This document shows positions 49,746 to 60,536 of a DNA stretch of 64,000 nucleotides, one piece after another. Under the pieces are notes generated by a model. It saw nothing but the letters and a program-made list of their open reading frames with translations, ran no database searches and was not told where the DNA came from. The DNA is from Parazoarcus communis SWub3 = DSM 12120 (GTDB lineage Bacteria; Pseudomonadota; Gammaproteobacteria; Burkholderiales; Rhodocyclaceae). Numbering within the stretch: position 1 is the stretch's first letter; each line of letters opens with the position of its first letter. The translations under genes and the position numbers were made by a program. The stretch covers positions 124,001 to 188,000 of the forward strand of contig NZ_QKOE01000003.1 of assembly GCF_003226565.1 (NCBI RefSeq), written 5' to 3'.

Positions 49746-49756
49746 TCGAACCATGC

Positions 49757-49765
49757 TGCACCGCA
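49757..49765. promoter_or_regulatory. Putative PhaR-type operator, downstream copy
   Basis: TGC-ACC-GCA, within TGCTGCACCGCAACA, lies just after the expected transcription start. With the upstream copy it brackets the promoter, a layout that suits a repressor. Confidence 0.45.
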
Positions 49766-49823
49766 ACAGGCCGACACGGTTGTCGGAGGTTGCGATTAAT
49801 GTCTTTTTCCAAAGGAGATGACC

Positions 49824-50390
49824 ATGTCCGTATTCGCCACCCCCGAGCAAATCGCCGCTGCCAGCAAGGCCAACATCGAAACCCTGCTGAGCCTGACCAA
49901 CAGCGCTTTCGCCAACGCCGAGCGTCTGACCGCCCTGAACCTGAACACCGCCCGCTCGATCCTCGAAGACAGTGTTGCCAACGCCAAGTCGCTGCTGGCT
50001 GTCAAGGACGTGCAAGAACTGGTGACCCTGCAGACCTCGCTGGCCCAGCCGCTGGTTGAAAAGGCTGTTGCCTACGCTCGCAGCGTCTACGAAATCGCTT
50101 CGCAAAGCCAGGAAGAACTGTCCAAGGTTTTCGAAGGCCAGGTTGCTGAGCTGAACAAGGGCGTCGCCACCGCGCTGGACAAGGCTGCCAAGTCCGCACC
50201 CGCAGGTTCCGACGTTGCCGTGGCTGCCGTGAAGTCGGCCATCGCCGCCGCCAACAGCGCCTACGACAGCTTCAGCAAGGCTGCCAAGCAAGCCGCCGAA
50301 ATCGCCGAAGCCAACGTGGCCGCCGCGACCAACGCGACCGTCAAGGCTGTCAGCACCACCACCAAGGCTGCTTCGAAGAAGGCTGCCTAA
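49824..50390 (+). CDS. phaP: Phasin (PHA granule-associated protein)
   Basis: Coats polyhydroxyalkanoate granules and controls their size and number. The 188-residue protein is Ala-rich and helical, opening MSVFATPEQIAAASKANIE, followed by heptad-like repeats and an Ala/Lys-rich tail ending KAASKKAA. ATG 49824 lies six bases after GGAG; the ATG at 49818 abuts the GGAG and is less likely. It has its own strong promoter and terminator, so it is monocistronic. PHA synthase is not in the window. Confidence 0.93.
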   Translation: MSVFATPEQIAAASKANIETLLSLTNSAFANAERLTALNLNTARSILEDSVANAKSLLAVKDVQELVTLQTSLAQPLVEKAVAYARSVYEIASQSQEELSKVFEGQVAELNKGVATALDKAAKSAPAGSDVAVAAVKSAIAAANSAYDSFSKAAKQAAEIAEANVAAATNATVKAVSTTTKAASKKAA

Positions 50391-50412
50391 GCTTTACGGT
50401 CCGCCGAAAAGC

Positions 50413-50444
50413 AAAAAAGCCCCGCAGCAATGCGGGGCTTTTTT
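50413..50444. terminator. Intrinsic terminator after phasin, usable on both strands
   Basis: GCCCCGCA/TGCGGGGC with a GCAA loop, flanked by AAAAAA and TTTTTT, so both strands carry a stem with a T run. It ends the phasin gene and could also end the minus-strand plsC transcript. Confidence 0.93.
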
Positions 50445-50499
50445 CGTTAACGCATGAGCAAGGCCGGAGATGGCCAACCCCTGGGGAAAACGGGCTTGC

Positions 50500-51252
50500 T
50501 CAAGCCACCGGGCTTTCGGCGCCGCCGCTATCCGCAAGGTAGTGATGCGGAAACAGGCGCCGCATCTCGCCTTCGATCCAAGCCTCCGAGCGTGCATTGA
50601 TCTCTTCGACCTTTACACCTTTCACATCAATGACCGGGCCGATACTGACGACAATCTCGCCAGGGCGCTTCAGAAACGCATTTCTCCGCCAGAACTCTCC
50701 AGCATTGTGTGCCACCGGTACCACCGGCACCCCGGCACGCTTGGCCAGAATGGCACCTCCCGGCTTGTAGCGATGCGAGCTTCCAGGCGCCACGCGCGTC
50801 CCTTCCGGAAACACCACCACCCACAATCCTTCCTTGAGCCGCGCCCGTCCCTGCTCCACCACCTGAGACAGCGCATCCTTTCCGGCCGCACGATCAATGG
50901 CAATCCCAGGGATCTGCGCCAAGCCCCAGCCGAAGAATGGCACCCGCAACAACTCGCGCTTCAGCACAAAACACAGCGGCGGAAAGATCTGCTGCAACGC
51001 GATCGTCTCCCAGGCAGACTGATGCTTGGAAAGAATCACAGCCGGACCAGCAGGCATGTTCTCGGCACCGACAATCCGATAACGGATACCCAACACATGA
51101 CGAATCACCCACATCATGATCGGCACCCAGGAGGTGATGATCCGGTGCCGCGTCATCGGCGGCAGCCAGAAGATCATGATGCCGAAAAGGGCGTAAGGAA
51201 CAGTAATCAATGCCAGCAGGATGGCGAACAGGACTGAACGGAACAGGATCAC
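50500..51252 (-). CDS. plsC: 1-acyl-sn-glycerol-3-phosphate acyltransferase
   Basis: Makes phosphatidic acid from lysophosphatidic acid at the inner membrane. The 250 residues have an N-terminal hydrophobic region (about 5-30), the acyltransferase motif KHQSAWE (76-82; HX4E instead of the classic HX4D) and FPEGTR near 150. HX4E is common in betaproteobacterial members, so activity is not in doubt. It is downstream of gmhB on the same strand after 33 bases. Confidence 0.9.
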   Translation of the reverse strand: MILFRSVLFAILLALITVPYALFGIMIFWLPPMTRHRIITSWVPIMMWVIRHVLGIRYRIVGAENMPAGPAVILSKHQSAWETIALQQIFPPLCFVLKRELLRVPFFGWGLAQIPGIAIDRAAGKDALSQVVEQGRARLKEGLWVVVFPEGTRVAPGSSHRYKPGGAILAKRAGVPVVPVAHNAGEFWRRNAFLKRPGEIVVSIGPVIDVKGVKVEEINARSEAWIEGEMRRLFPHHYLADSGGAESPVA

Positions 51253-51285
51253 GGCATTTGCTCTGAATGGATGGGCAGGGGTCGG

Positions 51286-51819
51286 TCAGGCGGTCAGCTC
51301 GGCGACCACTGCCGCAAGATCGGCATGGACGACCGTCCCCTCCGGCAGCGCCGGATCGAGCTGAGTCTTGCCACCTTTTCCGGTCAGTACCAGATAAGGC
51401 TTGCACCCCACCGCCACACCTGCCTGCAGGTCGCGCAGACTGTCGCCCACCACGGGTACGCCGCTCAGGTCTACATTGAAGCGCTCACCGATCTGAACAA
51501 ACATGCCGGGTTTGGGCTTGCGACAGTCGCAGGTGGAGTCGGCAGAATGAGGGCAGAAAAAGATCGCGTCCAGCCGCCCGCCCGCCTGAGCCAGGCTGCG
51601 TACCATCTTGTCATTGATCGCGTTCAAGGTATCCATGCCGAACAGGCCGCGCCCCACACCGGACTGATTTGACGCCACCACAACCCGCCAGCCCCATTGA
51701 TTGAGACGGGCAATGGCTTCGAGCGAACCGGGTATCGGCTTCCACTCGTCCGGGGATTTGATGAACTGGTCGGAGTCGAAATTAATGACCCCGTCGCGGT
51801 CCAGGATGATGAGTTTCAT
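51286..51819 (-). CDS. gmhB: D-glycero-beta-D-manno-heptose 1,7-bisphosphate 7-phosphatase
   Basis: HAD phosphatase for LPS core heptose. The 177 residues show DRDGVIN (7-13), the SNQSGVGRG motif, a zinc-binding Cys/His loop (CPHSADSTCDCRKPKPGM) and GDSLRDLQAG. The metal loop distinguishes it from other HAD enzymes. ATG 51819 starts MKLIILDRDG. It follows glyS with a long hairpin between. Confidence 0.93.
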   Translation of the reverse strand: MKLIILDRDGVINFDSDQFIKSPDEWKPIPGSLEAIARLNQWGWRVVVASNQSGVGRGLFGMDTLNAINDKMVRSLAQAGGRLDAIFFCPHSADSTCDCRKPKPGMFVQIGERFNVDLSGVPVVGDSLRDLQAGVAVGCKPYLVLTGKGGKTQLDPALPEGTVVHADLAAVVAELTA

Positions 51820-51833
51820 GCACACACTCCGCA

Positions 51834-51870
51834 CCGAAGGCGATCCGGGCAATAGCCGGACCGCCTTCGG
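51834..51870 (-). terminator. Extended hairpin between glyS and gmhB
   Basis: Outer stem CCGAAGGCG/CGCCTTCGG of nine pairs, inner stem TCCGG/CCGGA of five, seven-base loop. It starts a few bases after the glyS stop. There is no T run, so it may be an mRNA-processing or stability element rather than a full terminator. Confidence 0.5.
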
Positions 51871-51873
51871 GGA

Positions 51874-53967
51874 TCAGGCAGACAAGCGGGAAAGGTCCGC
51901 AACCTGGTTCATCAACCCGGCCAGCTGGGCCAGCAAGGCCAGCCGGTTCTGCCGGGTCAATGGTTCCTCGGCCATCACCATCACACCATCGAAGAACGCA
52001 TCCACCGCAGTTCTCAGCCCAGCCAGTACACGCAGCGCTTCGGTGTAGTTTTCGTTGGCTACATGAGAGCGCACCAGCGGGGCAATCTCGTTGACCTGGT
52101 GGAACAGCGCTTTCTCGGCTGCCTCCTGCAGCAGCGCGATGTCAGGCTCGCCCGGCTGGGTCTCGGTCTTCTTCAGGATGTTGACGATGCGCTTGTTGGC
52201 AGCCGCCAGGGCTTCCGACTCGGGCAAGGCCCGGAACGCCTCGACCGCATCGAGCTTGGCCGGCACCAGATCGATGCGAGTGGGGCGCAGCGCGAGCACC
52301 GCATCCGCCACCACCGCATCACGCCCACCCGCGCCCTCGCGCAACAGATTCTTGAGGCGCTCGAGCATGAAGTCCAGCAACTGTCCCTGGAAACCCTCTG
52401 ACGTCAACAAGCCGGGGCGGAATCCCGCAGCAGCGGCCTCGATCAGTTGTGGCAGCTCCAGCGGCAGCGGTGTTTCCATCAGGATGCGCAACACCCCGAG
52501 CGCAGCACGACGCAATGCAAACGGATCCTTGTCGCCGGTTGGCACCATGCCGATGCCGAAGAAACCGACCAGCGCGTCCAGCTTGTCGGCCAGCGCAACC
52601 GCGCAGGCCACGTTGCCCGCAGGCAGCGCATCGCCAGCGAAACGCGGCTGATAGTGCGCCTGTACGGCATCGGCAACGACCTCGCCTTCGCCATCGTGCA
52701 GCGCATAGTAGCGCCCCATGATGCCCTGCAGTTCGGGGAACTCGCCCACCATGTCGGTGACGAGGTCAGCCTTCGCCAGGCGGGCGGCGCGTTGTGCCGC
52801 AGCAACATCGGCCGACAGCAAACCGGCAATGCGACCGGCCAGCGCCTCGAGACGGTCGATGCGTTCGAGCTGACTGCCCAGCTTGTTGTGATAGACCACC
52901 GATGCCAGCCGTGGCAGACGCGCATCAAGCTTCTGCTTCTTGTCCTGCTCGAAGAAGAAGCGCGCATCCGACAGGCGCGGGCGCACCACCCGCTGATTGC
53001 CGGTGATGATGTTGGAGGCATCCTCCATCTGCATGTTGGAAACGATCAGGAAGCGGTTGAGCAGCTTGCCCGTCGCATCGAACAGCGGGAAATACTTCTG
53101 GTTGGAACGCATGGTCAGGATCAGGCATTCCTGCGGTACCGCCAGGAACTCAGCCTCGAACTCGCCGACATACACTGTCGGATGCTCGACCAGCGCCGCC
53201 ACTTCGTCGAGCAGATCGGCATAGTCGCCGATCGATGCCTGCTGCCGTGCGGCTTCGGCCAGCAACTGGCGCTCGATCTCGGCACGACGTTCTGCAAACG
53301 ACGGAATCACCTTGCCTTCGGCCAGCAGCGTGGGCTCGTAGGCCTCGGCGGTGGCGATGTCGATCTCGCCGCGGCTCATGAAACGGTGCCCCCGGGTGGT
53401 ACGGCCAGCACTCAGATCCAGCACCACGCCCGGCACCACATCCGCGCCGTGCAGCATGGTCAACTTGTGCACCGGACGCACGAAGGTGGCATCACCATCA
53501 CCCCAGCGCATCACCTTTGGAATCGGCAAGGCCTTGACCGCCTCCTGCACGATGCCGGCCAATACATCGGCCAGACGCGCGCCCGGCACCAGGGCGGTGT
53601 GGAACAGGGCCTCGGCCTTACCGTCCATGCGCCGCTCAAAGCCGGCAAGCGCATCGGCGGGAATCCCCTTCGCCTCCATCTTCTTCAGCAGGGCTGGCGT
53701 TGGCTTGCCCTCGGCGTCGAGGGCCACGGCAACAGGCATCAACTTCTCGGTCACTTCCTTCGCAGCGGCCTCCGCCAGGACAGCAGCCACCGTCACCGCC
53801 AGGCGACGCGGGCTGGCAAAACTGCGGTGCCCCGCATCTGCGGCCACCAGGCCCCGGTTTTTCAGGCCTTCCGCAATCTTGCCGGCAAAGGTTTCACCCA
53901 GGCGTGGCAGCGCCTTCGGCGGCAGTTCTTCGGTCAACAGTTCGATCAGCAGGGTCGCGTTACTCAT
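51874..53967 (-). CDS. glyS: Glycyl-tRNA synthetase beta subunit
   Basis: Beta chain of the heterotetrameric glycyl-tRNA synthetase, charging tRNA-Gly. Its 697 residues match the family. The [20 protein letters not shown] start and the SPRRLAVTV and ERVDRL-type regions are typical. ATG 53967 is the better start, seven bases after GGAGG; a GTG one codon earlier is possible. It overlaps the glyQ stop. Confidence 0.97.
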   Translation of the reverse strand: MSNATLLIELLTEELPPKALPRLGETFAGKIAEGLKNRGLVAADAGHRSFASPRRLAVTVAAVLAEAAAKEVTEKLMPVAVALDAEGKPTPALLKKMEAKGIPADALAGFERRMDGKAEALFHTALVPGARLADVLAGIVQEAVKALPIPKVMRWGDGDATFVRPVHKLTMLHGADVVPGVVLDLSAGRTTRGHRFMSRGEIDIATAEAYEPTLLAEGKVIPSFAERRAEIERQLLAEAARQQASIGDYADLLDEVAALVEHPTVYVGEFEAEFLAVPQECLILTMRSNQKYFPLFDATGKLLNRFLIVSNMQMEDASNIITGNQRVVRPRLSDARFFFEQDKKQKLDARLPRLASVVYHNKLGSQLERIDRLEALAGRIAGLLSADVAAAQRAARLAKADLVTDMVGEFPELQGIMGRYYALHDGEGEVVADAVQAHYQPRFAGDALPAGNVACAVALADKLDALVGFFGIGMVPTGDKDPFALRRAALGVLRILMETPLPLELPQLIEAAAAGFRPGLLTSEGFQGQLLDFMLERLKNLLREGAGGRDAVVADAVLALRPTRIDLVPAKLDAVEAFRALPESEALAAANKRIVNILKKTETQPGEPDIALLQEAAEKALFHQVNEIAPLVRSHVANENYTEALRVLAGLRTAVDAFFDGVMVMAEEPLTRQNRLALLAQLAGLMNQVADLSRLSA

Positions 53968-54878
53968 CACGCGGCCTCCTTGTTGTTCAGCATCGGGAAG
54001 CCAAGCGCTTCACGGGATTCGAAATAGGCTTGCGCCACCGCGCGCGACAGGTTGCGGATACGACCGATATAGGCAGCACGCTCGGTCACCGAGATCGCGC
54101 CACGAGCATCGAGCATATTGAAGGTGTGCGCCGCCTTCAGCACCATTTCATAAGCCGGCAGCGCCAGTCCCACTTCCATCACGCGCTTGGCTTCGGACTC
54201 GTAGTTGGAGAACAGCGAGAACAGGAAGTCGACGTTGGAGTGCTCGAAGTTGAAGGTCGATTGTTCGACCTCGTTCTGGTGATAGACGTCACCGTACGTC
54301 ACCTTGCGACCATCCGGCGCGACCGACCACACCAGGTCATAGACGTTTTCGACGCCTTGCAGATACATTGCCAGACGCTCGATACCGTAAGTGATCTCAC
54401 CCAGCACCGGCTTGCAATCCAGGCCACCGACCTGCTGGAAGTAGGTGAACTGGGTGACCTCCATGCCATCGAGCCAGACCTCCCAACCCAGGCCCCAGGC
54501 GCCCAGCGTGGGGTTTTCCCAGTCATCCTCGACAAAGCGGATGTCGTGCGCATTGGGATCGATCCCGAGGGCACGCAGGGAGTCGAGGTACAACTCCTGG
54601 ATGTTCAGCGGCGAAGGCTTGAGCACGACCTGGAACTGGTAGTAGTGCTGCAGGCGGTTGGGGTTTTCACCGTAGCGACCGTCCTTGGGGCGACGCGACG
54701 GCTGCACATAAGCGGCGTTCCACGGCTCCGGGCCAATGGCACGCAGAAAGGTTGCGGTATGCGAGGTGCCTGCACCCACTTCGAGGTCGTAGGGCTGCAG
54801 CAGCACACAGCCGCGTTCGCCCCAGAAATGCTGGAGCGTCAGGATGACTTGCTGGAAGGTCGGTTTCTTCAGGGACAT
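53967..54878 (-). CDS. glyQ: Glycyl-tRNA synthetase alpha subunit
   Basis: Catalytic class II subunit of glycyl-tRNA synthetase. The 303-residue protein opens [19 protein letters not shown] and shows [19 protein letters not shown] and [21 protein letters not shown], both typical. Start ATG 54878. It leads the glyQS pair; 133 bases separate it from lnt on the same strand, with nothing evident in the gap. Confidence 0.98.
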   Translation of the reverse strand: MSLKKPTFQQVILTLQHFWGERGCVLLQPYDLEVGAGTSHTATFLRAIGPEPWNAAYVQPSRRPKDGRYGENPNRLQHYYQFQVVLKPSPLNIQELYLDSLRALGIDPNAHDIRFVEDDWENPTLGAWGLGWEVWLDGMEVTQFTYFQQVGGLDCKPVLGEITYGIERLAMYLQGVENVYDLVWSVAPDGRKVTYGDVYHQNEVEQSTFNFEHSNVDFLFSLFSNYESEAKRVMEVGLALPAYEMVLKAAHTFNMLDARGAISVTERAAYIGRIRNLSRAVAQAYFESREALGFPMLNNKEAA

Positions 54879-55011
54879 GGTCTCGGGCGGCTTGGCCGCG
54901 CAGCGAACGCAAAACATGGGATTTTACTGGTAATAGCGCATGCACGCGCACATCGGACGAAATCGTCTCGCGCAGACCGCGGTCGGCCCGAAGCATGCCG
55001 CCCGGCGGGAC

Positions 55012-56481
55012 TCAGACGGTACGTCGTCGCCAGATCGCCAGCATCAGGATGAAGAGGAAGGCGCCCACCACCGGCACATTGCCCCAGCGCGCATACGGCG
55101 TCATCCCGGCGTATCCCACAACCTCGACTTCGAGCACACCTTGTTCGAACGCAGGCAGCACTGCTTCGACCCGGCCATCAGGCTGCACCAGGGCGGTCAT
55201 GCCGGTATTGGTCGAACGCAACATCGGCCGTCCGGTCTCGAGCGCGCGCACCCGCGCCACCTGCAGATGCTGAGGCTGGGCAAGCGAATCGCCGTACCAG
55301 GCAAGATTGGAAAGATTCAACATCAAGGTCGCCTGCGGCAGACTACGGATCAGTTCCGCGCCAAACAGATCCTCATAGCAGATGTTGACCGCCACCAGCT
55401 GGCCCTTGAGGTGCATGGGCGGCTGATCGATCGCCCCCCGGGTCTGGTCCGACATCGGAATATCGGCAATACGATAAAACCAGCCGAACAGCGGTGGCGA
55501 ATACTCACCGAAAGGTACCAGATGCTGCTTGGCGTAATGCTGCCCCGCCCCCTCACCCAGGCTGATCGCCGCATTGAAGATCTCACCCGCCGAGCCGCGG
55601 GTGAACACCCCCAGCACCAGCGACGCACCACGCTCACCGACGATATCGCCCAGCAGATCGAGATAACCCTCGGGCAAGTGCTCGACCAGGGTTGGCAGCG
55701 TGGTTTCAGGCAACACCACGATATCGGCACGGCTGTTACGCACCAGCCGCAGATTCGACTGCAGCACCTCGGCAAAATACTCCGGCCGCCACTTGAGTCC
55801 CTGCTCGAAATTGGTCTGCACCAAGGCAACCGTAACCGGCGCACCCGTCGGCACGGTCCACGCCACCTGTCCCAGACCGGCGCCAAGCACCAGCACGCCA
55901 CCGGCAACGGCAAGCGCCGGGCGCCGCTGCCCGCCACCCGGCATCAAGGCCAGCAACGCAGCAAGGAAGGCCAGCGCGCCGCCAACGCCATACACCCCGA
56001 TGACCGGATGAAGTCCCGCCAGCGGGCTGGGCGATGTCTGGCTATATCCGATGGAAAGCCAGGGAAACCCGGTGAACGCGACCCCACGCAAGAACTCGGC
56101 GGCCATCCATACCCCGGAGAACACGCTGGCACGCCAGAGCAGACCACCGGTGCGCAGGCGCACGTACAGCCCGGCCGCCAGCGCAGGAAACATGGCAAGT
56201 ACCAGGCAGAACAGCACGATGGCCAGCGCCGCCAGCGCCCAGGGCATGCCGCCGTATCGATGCAGGGCAACGAACAGCCAGGATACCCCGGTCAGAAACG
56301 CCCCCAAGCCCCAGGCCAATCCCAGCAGAAAGCCCTGCCGGGTCGAAGGGACGCCGTCCAGCAGGCGCACCAGCACCCCAAGGCTGATCAAGGCCAGCGG
56401 AAAGACCCCAAACGGTGCAAACGCAAGCACCGCTCCCGCCCCAGCCAACACAGCGGCCCCCAAGGCCTGCGGGAAACGCAT
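55012..56481 (-). CDS. lnt: Apolipoprotein N-acyltransferase
   Basis: Adds the third acyl chain to lipoproteins at the inner membrane, needed for Lol sorting. The 489 residues contain about seven hydrophobic spans (first half) and a periplasmic nitrilase domain with catalytic Glu in LPETTLP, Lys in KQHLVPFGEY and Cys in NICYEDLFG. A C-terminal span is present. ATG 56481 gives MRFPQALG. Sixteen bases separate it from corC. Confidence 0.95.
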   Translation of the reverse strand: MRFPQALGAAVLAGAGAVLAFAPFGVFPLALISLGVLVRLLDGVPSTRQGFLLGLAWGLGAFLTGVSWLFVALHRYGGMPWALAALAIVLFCLVLAMFPALAAGLYVRLRTGGLLWRASVFSGVWMAAEFLRGVAFTGFPWLSIGYSQTSPSPLAGLHPVIGVYGVGGALAFLAALLALMPGGGQRRPALAVAGGVLVLGAGLGQVAWTVPTGAPVTVALVQTNFEQGLKWRPEYFAEVLQSNLRLVRNSRADIVVLPETTLPTLVEHLPEGYLDLLGDIVGERGASLVLGVFTRGSAGEIFNAAISLGEGAGQHYAKQHLVPFGEYSPPLFGWFYRIADIPMSDQTRGAIDQPPMHLKGQLVAVNICYEDLFGAELIRSLPQATLMLNLSNLAWYGDSLAQPQHLQVARVRALETGRPMLRSTNTGMTALVQPDGRVEAVLPAFEQGVLEVEVVGYAGMTPYARWGNVPVVGAFLFILMLAIWRRRTV

Positions 56482-56497
56482 CGTCAAACAAGCACCC

Positions 56498-57340
56498 TCA
56501 AGCCTCTCTCGCGTCGACCGCAGACGCGACGCGATCGACCAGCAAGGTGTGCACACGCCGGCTGTCGGCGCGCAGCACCTGAATCTTCAGACCCTCAAGA
56601 ACAATCGCCTCGCCCCGCTTGGGCAAGCGCCCCAACTGACGGATGACCAGACCCCCTACGGTGTCGACCTCTTCATCGCTGAAGTGCGTGGCAAAAGCGG
56701 CATTGAAGTCCTCGATCTCGGTGGTGGCCTTCACCCGGTAACGCCCCCCCTGATCGAGGCGAATGTTGTCACCAATCTCATCGAAGTCGTATTCGTCCTC
56801 GATGTCGCCGACGATCTGCTCGAGTACATCCTCGATGGTCACCAGACCGGCCACGCCGCCGTACTCGTCCACGACGATGGCCATATGGTTGCGACTGACG
56901 CGGAACTCGCGCAGCAAGACATTGAGTCGCTTGGATTCGGGCACGAAGACCGCTGGTCGCAGCATGTCGCGAAGATCGAACTCGCGACCGGCAAAATAGC
57001 GCAGCAAGTCCTTGGCCAGCAGGATGCCGGCAACATCGTCCTTGCCCTCACCCACTGCCGGAAACCGGGAGTGGGCCGTATCAATGACAAAACCTGCGAT
57101 CTTTTCCATGGAGTCGCCGAGATGAATGACATCCATCTGGGCGCGGGGAATCATCACGTCGCGCACCTGCATGTCCGACATCTGCAGGGCGCCCTCGATG
57201 ATGGAGAGGGCATCGGCATCGAGCAGATTGCGCTCGTACGCCGAGTGGAGCAGCGCGAGGAGTTCATCGCGATCTTCCGGTTCGCGCGAGATCAGGGCCG
57301 AAAGTCGCTCGATTAATGACGGTTTACTGGGACTGTCCAT
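56498..57340 (-). CDS. corC: CorC/HlyC-type CBS-domain protein
   Basis: A 280-residue soluble protein with two CBS domains (about 70-190) and a CorC_HlyC transporter-associated domain (about 205-280). Motifs include VRDVMIPRAQMDVI and HMAIVVDEYGGVAGLVTIEDVLEQIVGDI. Relatives influence magnesium/cobalt efflux. It lies in the miaB-phoH-ybeY-corC-lnt order seen across proteobacteria. Start at ATG 57340. Confidence 0.93.
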   Translation of the reverse strand: MDSPSKPSLIERLSALISREPEDRDELLALLHSAYERNLLDADALSIIEGALQMSDMQVRDVMIPRAQMDVIHLGDSMEKIAGFVIDTAHSRFPAVGEGKDDVAGILLAKDLLRYFAGREFDLRDMLRPAVFVPESKRLNVLLREFRVSRNHMAIVVDEYGGVAGLVTIEDVLEQIVGDIEDEYDFDEIGDNIRLDQGGRYRVKATTEIEDFNAAFATHFSDEEVDTVGGLVIRQLGRLPKRGEAIVLEGLKIQVLRADSRRVHTLLVDRVASAVDAREA

Positions 57341-57435
57341 GTTGTTGGTGGGTAAGGAATAAGGACTGCATACCTGCAAGCACGAAACGTGCAGGCAGGC
57401 ATCCACGCCTTACGCCTCACCCCTTGACTTCAAGC

Positions 57436-58194
57436 TCATGCATACGGATCAGCATAGCCCAGACCACGCAGGATTTCGCGCTCGCGCGCCTCCATGTGCT
57501 CGGCGTCGGCCTCGACCTCGTGATCAAACCCTTGCAGGTGCAGCATGCCATGCACCACCAGATGCGCAAAATGCGCGTCCAGCGACTTGCCCTGCTCGGC
57601 GGCTTCACGCACCACCACCGGCACACAAAGGACCAGGTCGCCCATCAACGGTGCGCCCTCGATCGCCGGCAAGCCCTCACCTTCACCACCATAGACGAAG
57701 GTCAGCACGTTGGTGGCGTAATCCTTGCCCCGGTAGCCACGATTGAGCTCACGCCCTTCGTCCTCGCCGACCAGTCGCACGGTCACCTCGACATCGCGCA
57801 ACAACGCAGCCTGCGCCCAACGCCGGATCTGGTGCTTCTTGGGGGCACTCAGACGGTCAGCGCCGTCGAGCACCTTCTGCACCTCGAGGTTGAGCATCGG
57901 AGGCGCCAGGGTTACTGGCAGATCAATGGACTCGACTGGCTGCATGTCATGGTGTACATCCACCCGCAGCGTGACCACATTACAGGCAGCCGATTGCAGG
58001 GTGATGACGGGCACCTCGTCCTCGGCGGCCGTATCAGCCTCCAGTTCAAGATCGCCCCAGGCCTGCGGCGGAAACGACAGCGTCAGCCGACGTCCTCCGG
58101 ACAGCTCGATCTCAATGCGCTCAGCCCGCATTCGGGTTGCCTTGCCGTTATCGTCGAACGCGGTGATACGTGTGCCTTCAGCCTGCTTCGCCAT
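57436..58194 (-). CDS. ybeY: Endoribonuclease YbeY with an N-terminal extension
   Basis: Metal-dependent RNase for rRNA maturation and ribosome quality control. The catalytic C-terminal part (about 101-252) has the [11 protein letters not shown] zinc motif near residue 220 and the VLTFVYGG segment. The first ~100 residues are an extra domain not present in E. coli YbeY (155 residues); it looks all-beta ([39 protein letters not shown]). The start ATG 58194 overlaps the phoH stop and follows AAGGG. An internal ATG at 57945 lacks a ribosome site, so the long form is preferred. Confidence 0.88.
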   Translation of the reverse strand: MAKQAEGTRITAFDDNGKATRMRAERIEIELSGGRRLTLSFPPQAWGDLELEADTAAEDEVPVITLQSAACNVVTLRVDVHHDMQPVESIDLPVTLAPPMLNLEVQKVLDGADRLSAPKKHQIRRWAQAALLRDVEVTVRLVGEDEGRELNRGYRGKDYATNVLTFVYGGEGEGLPAIEGAPLMGDLVLCVPVVVREAAEQGKSLDAHFAHLVVHGMLHLQGFDHEVEADAEHMEAREREILRGLGYADPYA

Positions 58195-59173
58195 CCTGCG
58201 AACCCTTCTTGCGTTGTTCAGCTGCACGCGCATCGCGTGCTGCCTGATTGTCATATGCCTCAACGATACGCGCAACCAGCGGGTGGCGCACGACGTCTTC
58301 CTTCTGGAACTCGGTAAACGCCAGGCCACGCACCTTGCCCAGCACCTCGCGCGCCTCGAGCAAGCCACTGCGGTTGCCACGCGGCAGGTCAACCTGGGTC
58401 AGGTCGCCAGTCACCACCGCCTTTGCACCAAAGCCGATCCGGGTCAGGAACATCTTCATCTGCTCCGGCGTCGTGTTCTGCGCCTCATCCAGGATGATGA
58501 AGGCGTTGTTGAGCGTGCGCCCGCGCATGAAGGCCAGCGGCGCAACCTCGATGCTGCCGCGCTCGAACAGCTTGGTGACGCGATCAAACCCCATCAAATC
58601 GTACAACGCGTCATACAGCGGCCGCAGATAGGGGTCGACCTTCTGCGCCAGATCGCCCGGCAGGAAACCCAGCCGCTCGCCCGCCTCGACCGCCGGTCGG
58701 GTCAGGATGATGCGCTCGACCAGATCGCGCTCGAACGCATCGACAGCGCTGGCCACCGCCAGATACGTCTTGCCAGTACCCGCCGGACCAATGCCGAAGG
58801 CAATGTCGTGATCCTGAATATTGCGCAGGTATTCCACCTGCCGCGGGGTGCGCCCATGCAACTCGGTACGCCGCGTCAGCAGCACTGGCGCGGGCGGCTC
58901 GTCCTTGCCCTTGTTGGCGATCTCGATCAGGCCAAGCTGCACATCTTCGCGCAACAGATCCTTGGCAGCCCGCTCATAAAAATGCTTCAACGCCATCTCG
59001 CCGCGCAGCACCTGAGCCTGATGTCCATGCAGGGTAAAGTGCTCACCCCTGCGGCTGACGGTGATATCGAAGGCGTTTTCGATCTGACGCAGATTTTCGT
59101 CCAGCACACCGCACAGGTTTGCCAGCCGGGCGTTGTCCACCGGCTCGAAAAACACCTCAAGCGTTTTAGCCAT
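58178..59173 (-). CDS. ybeZ: PhoH-like ATPase (YbeZ)
   Basis: A 331-residue PhoH-family ATPase that partners YbeY in RNA metabolism. Walker [12 protein letters not shown] lies near residue 130 and Walker B in [18 protein letters not shown]. It starts one base before the miaB stop and overlaps ybeY by 17 bases. Its C-terminus is charged ([13 protein letters not shown]). Confidence 0.95.
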   Translation of the reverse strand: MAKTLEVFFEPVDNARLANLCGVLDENLRQIENAFDITVSRRGEHFTLHGHQAQVLRGEMALKHFYERAAKDLLREDVQLGLIEIANKGKDEPPAPVLLTRRTELHGRTPRQVEYLRNIQDHDIAFGIGPAGTGKTYLAVASAVDAFERDLVERIILTRPAVEAGERLGFLPGDLAQKVDPYLRPLYDALYDLMGFDRVTKLFERGSIEVAPLAFMRGRTLNNAFIILDEAQNTTPEQMKMFLTRIGFGAKAVVTGDLTQVDLPRGNRSGLLEAREVLGKVRGLAFTEFQKEDVVRHPLVARIVEAYDNQAARDARAAEQRKKGSQDGEAG

Positions 59174-60526
59174 TCAGGATTCCCGGACCACAATCTCGCC
59201 GCGCAGGCTGTGCGGCAAGGCAGCGGTGATGCGCACCTCGATGAACTGTCCCACCAGACGATCGCGGTTTGGCGATGGCGCGGCAAAGTTCACCACTCGA
59301 TTGTTGTCGGTACGACCCATCAACTCTTCTTCGGCATTCTTTTTGGCCGCCCCCTCGACCAGGATGCGCTGCACCGACCCAACCATGGATTCGCTGACGA
59401 CCTGATACTGCTCGTCGATACGCTTCTGCAACCGGGCCAGCCAGCGCAGCTTGGTCTCCTGCGGCACAGGATCCTCGAGATCGGCCGCCGGCGTACCGGG
59501 GCGCGCGCTGTACACAAAGCTGAACGAACCATCGAATCCGACATCGTCAATCAGCTTCATGGTCTTCTCGAAATCCTCTTCGGTCTCACCAGGAAAGCCG
59601 ACGATAAAGTCCGACGTCAGCGACAGATCAGGGCGGGCCGCACGCAACTTGCGCACCACCGACTTGAACTCCAGCACCGAATAGCCCCGCTTCATCGCCG
59701 CCAGCACACGATCCGAGCCGGACTGGACCGGCAGGTGCAGTTGCGACACCAGCTTGGGCAGGCGGGCATAAGCTTCAATCAGGCGTGCGCTCATCTCGCG
59801 CGGATGAGAAGTGGTATAGCGGATGCGCTCGATGCCGGGAATCTCCGACACGCACTCCAGCAGGAAGGCAAAGTCACCCTCCTCCCCCCCCTCGCGCACA
59901 ATCTCGCCACGCCAGGCATTGACGTTCTGTCCCAGCAGGGTGACTTCCTTGACCCCCTGCGCAGCCAGCCCGGCCACTTCGGTCAGGATGTCGTCAAGCG
60001 GGCGGGAGACTTCCTCGCCGCGGGTATACGGCACCACACAGAAAGTGCAGTACTTCGAGCACCCCTCCATGATCGACACGAAGGCGCTCGCCCCCTCGAC
60101 ACGCGCCGGCGGCATCGCATCGAACTTTTCGATCTCGGGAAAGGAAATATCCACCTGCGAGCGCCCGGTCTGCTTGCGCGCCGCAATCAGCTTGGGCAGG
60201 CGATGAAGGGTCTGGGGACCAAACACCACATCCACATAAGGCGCGCGCTTGACGATGGCCTCGCCCTCCTGGCTGGCCACACATCCGCCGACGCCAATGA
60301 TCAGGTCAGGCTTCAGTTGCTTGAGCATCCGGACCCGGCCCAGATCATGAAACACCCGCTCCTGCGCCTTCTCGCGCACCGAACAGGTGTTGAACAGGAT
60401 GATGTCCGCGTCTTCAGGGTTATCGGTCTTGGTCAGGCTTTCGCCTGCAGCGAGTACGTCCGCCATCTTGTCGGAGTCGTACTCGTTCATCTGGCACCCG
60501 AAGGTGCGGATGTAGAGTTTCTTCAT
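59174..60526 (-). CDS. miaB: tRNA-2-methylthio-N6-dimethylallyladenosine synthase
   Basis: Radical-SAM methylthiotransferase acting on A37 of tRNA. The 450 residues have the N-terminal UPF0004 domain with cysteines in FGCQMNE and NTCSVRE, the radical-SAM motif CSKYCTFC near 160 and a C-terminal TRAM domain. The start [14 protein letters not shown] is standard. It follows the small exported protein by ten bases. Confidence 0.97.
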   Translation of the reverse strand: MKKLYIRTFGCQMNEYDSDKMADVLAAGESLTKTDNPEDADIILFNTCSVREKAQERVFHDLGRVRMLKQLKPDLIIGVGGCVASQEGEAIVKRAPYVDVVFGPQTLHRLPKLIAARKQTGRSQVDISFPEIEKFDAMPPARVEGASAFVSIMEGCSKYCTFCVVPYTRGEEVSRPLDDILTEVAGLAAQGVKEVTLLGQNVNAWRGEIVREGGEEGDFAFLLECVSEIPGIERIRYTTSHPREMSARLIEAYARLPKLVSQLHLPVQSGSDRVLAAMKRGYSVLEFKSVVRKLRAARPDLSLTSDFIVGFPGETEEDFEKTMKLIDDVGFDGSFSFVYSARPGTPAADLEDPVPQETKLRWLARLQKRIDEQYQVVSESMVGSVQRILVEGAAKKNAEEELMGRTDNNRVVNFAAPSPNRDRLVGQFIEVRITAALPHSLRGEIVVRES

Positions 60527-60536
60527 TCAGAATGCT

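Noticed and set aside
52447-54027. 526-codon plus-strand open frame over glyS
   Set aside because: Antisense shadow of glyS; no motif or ribosome site.
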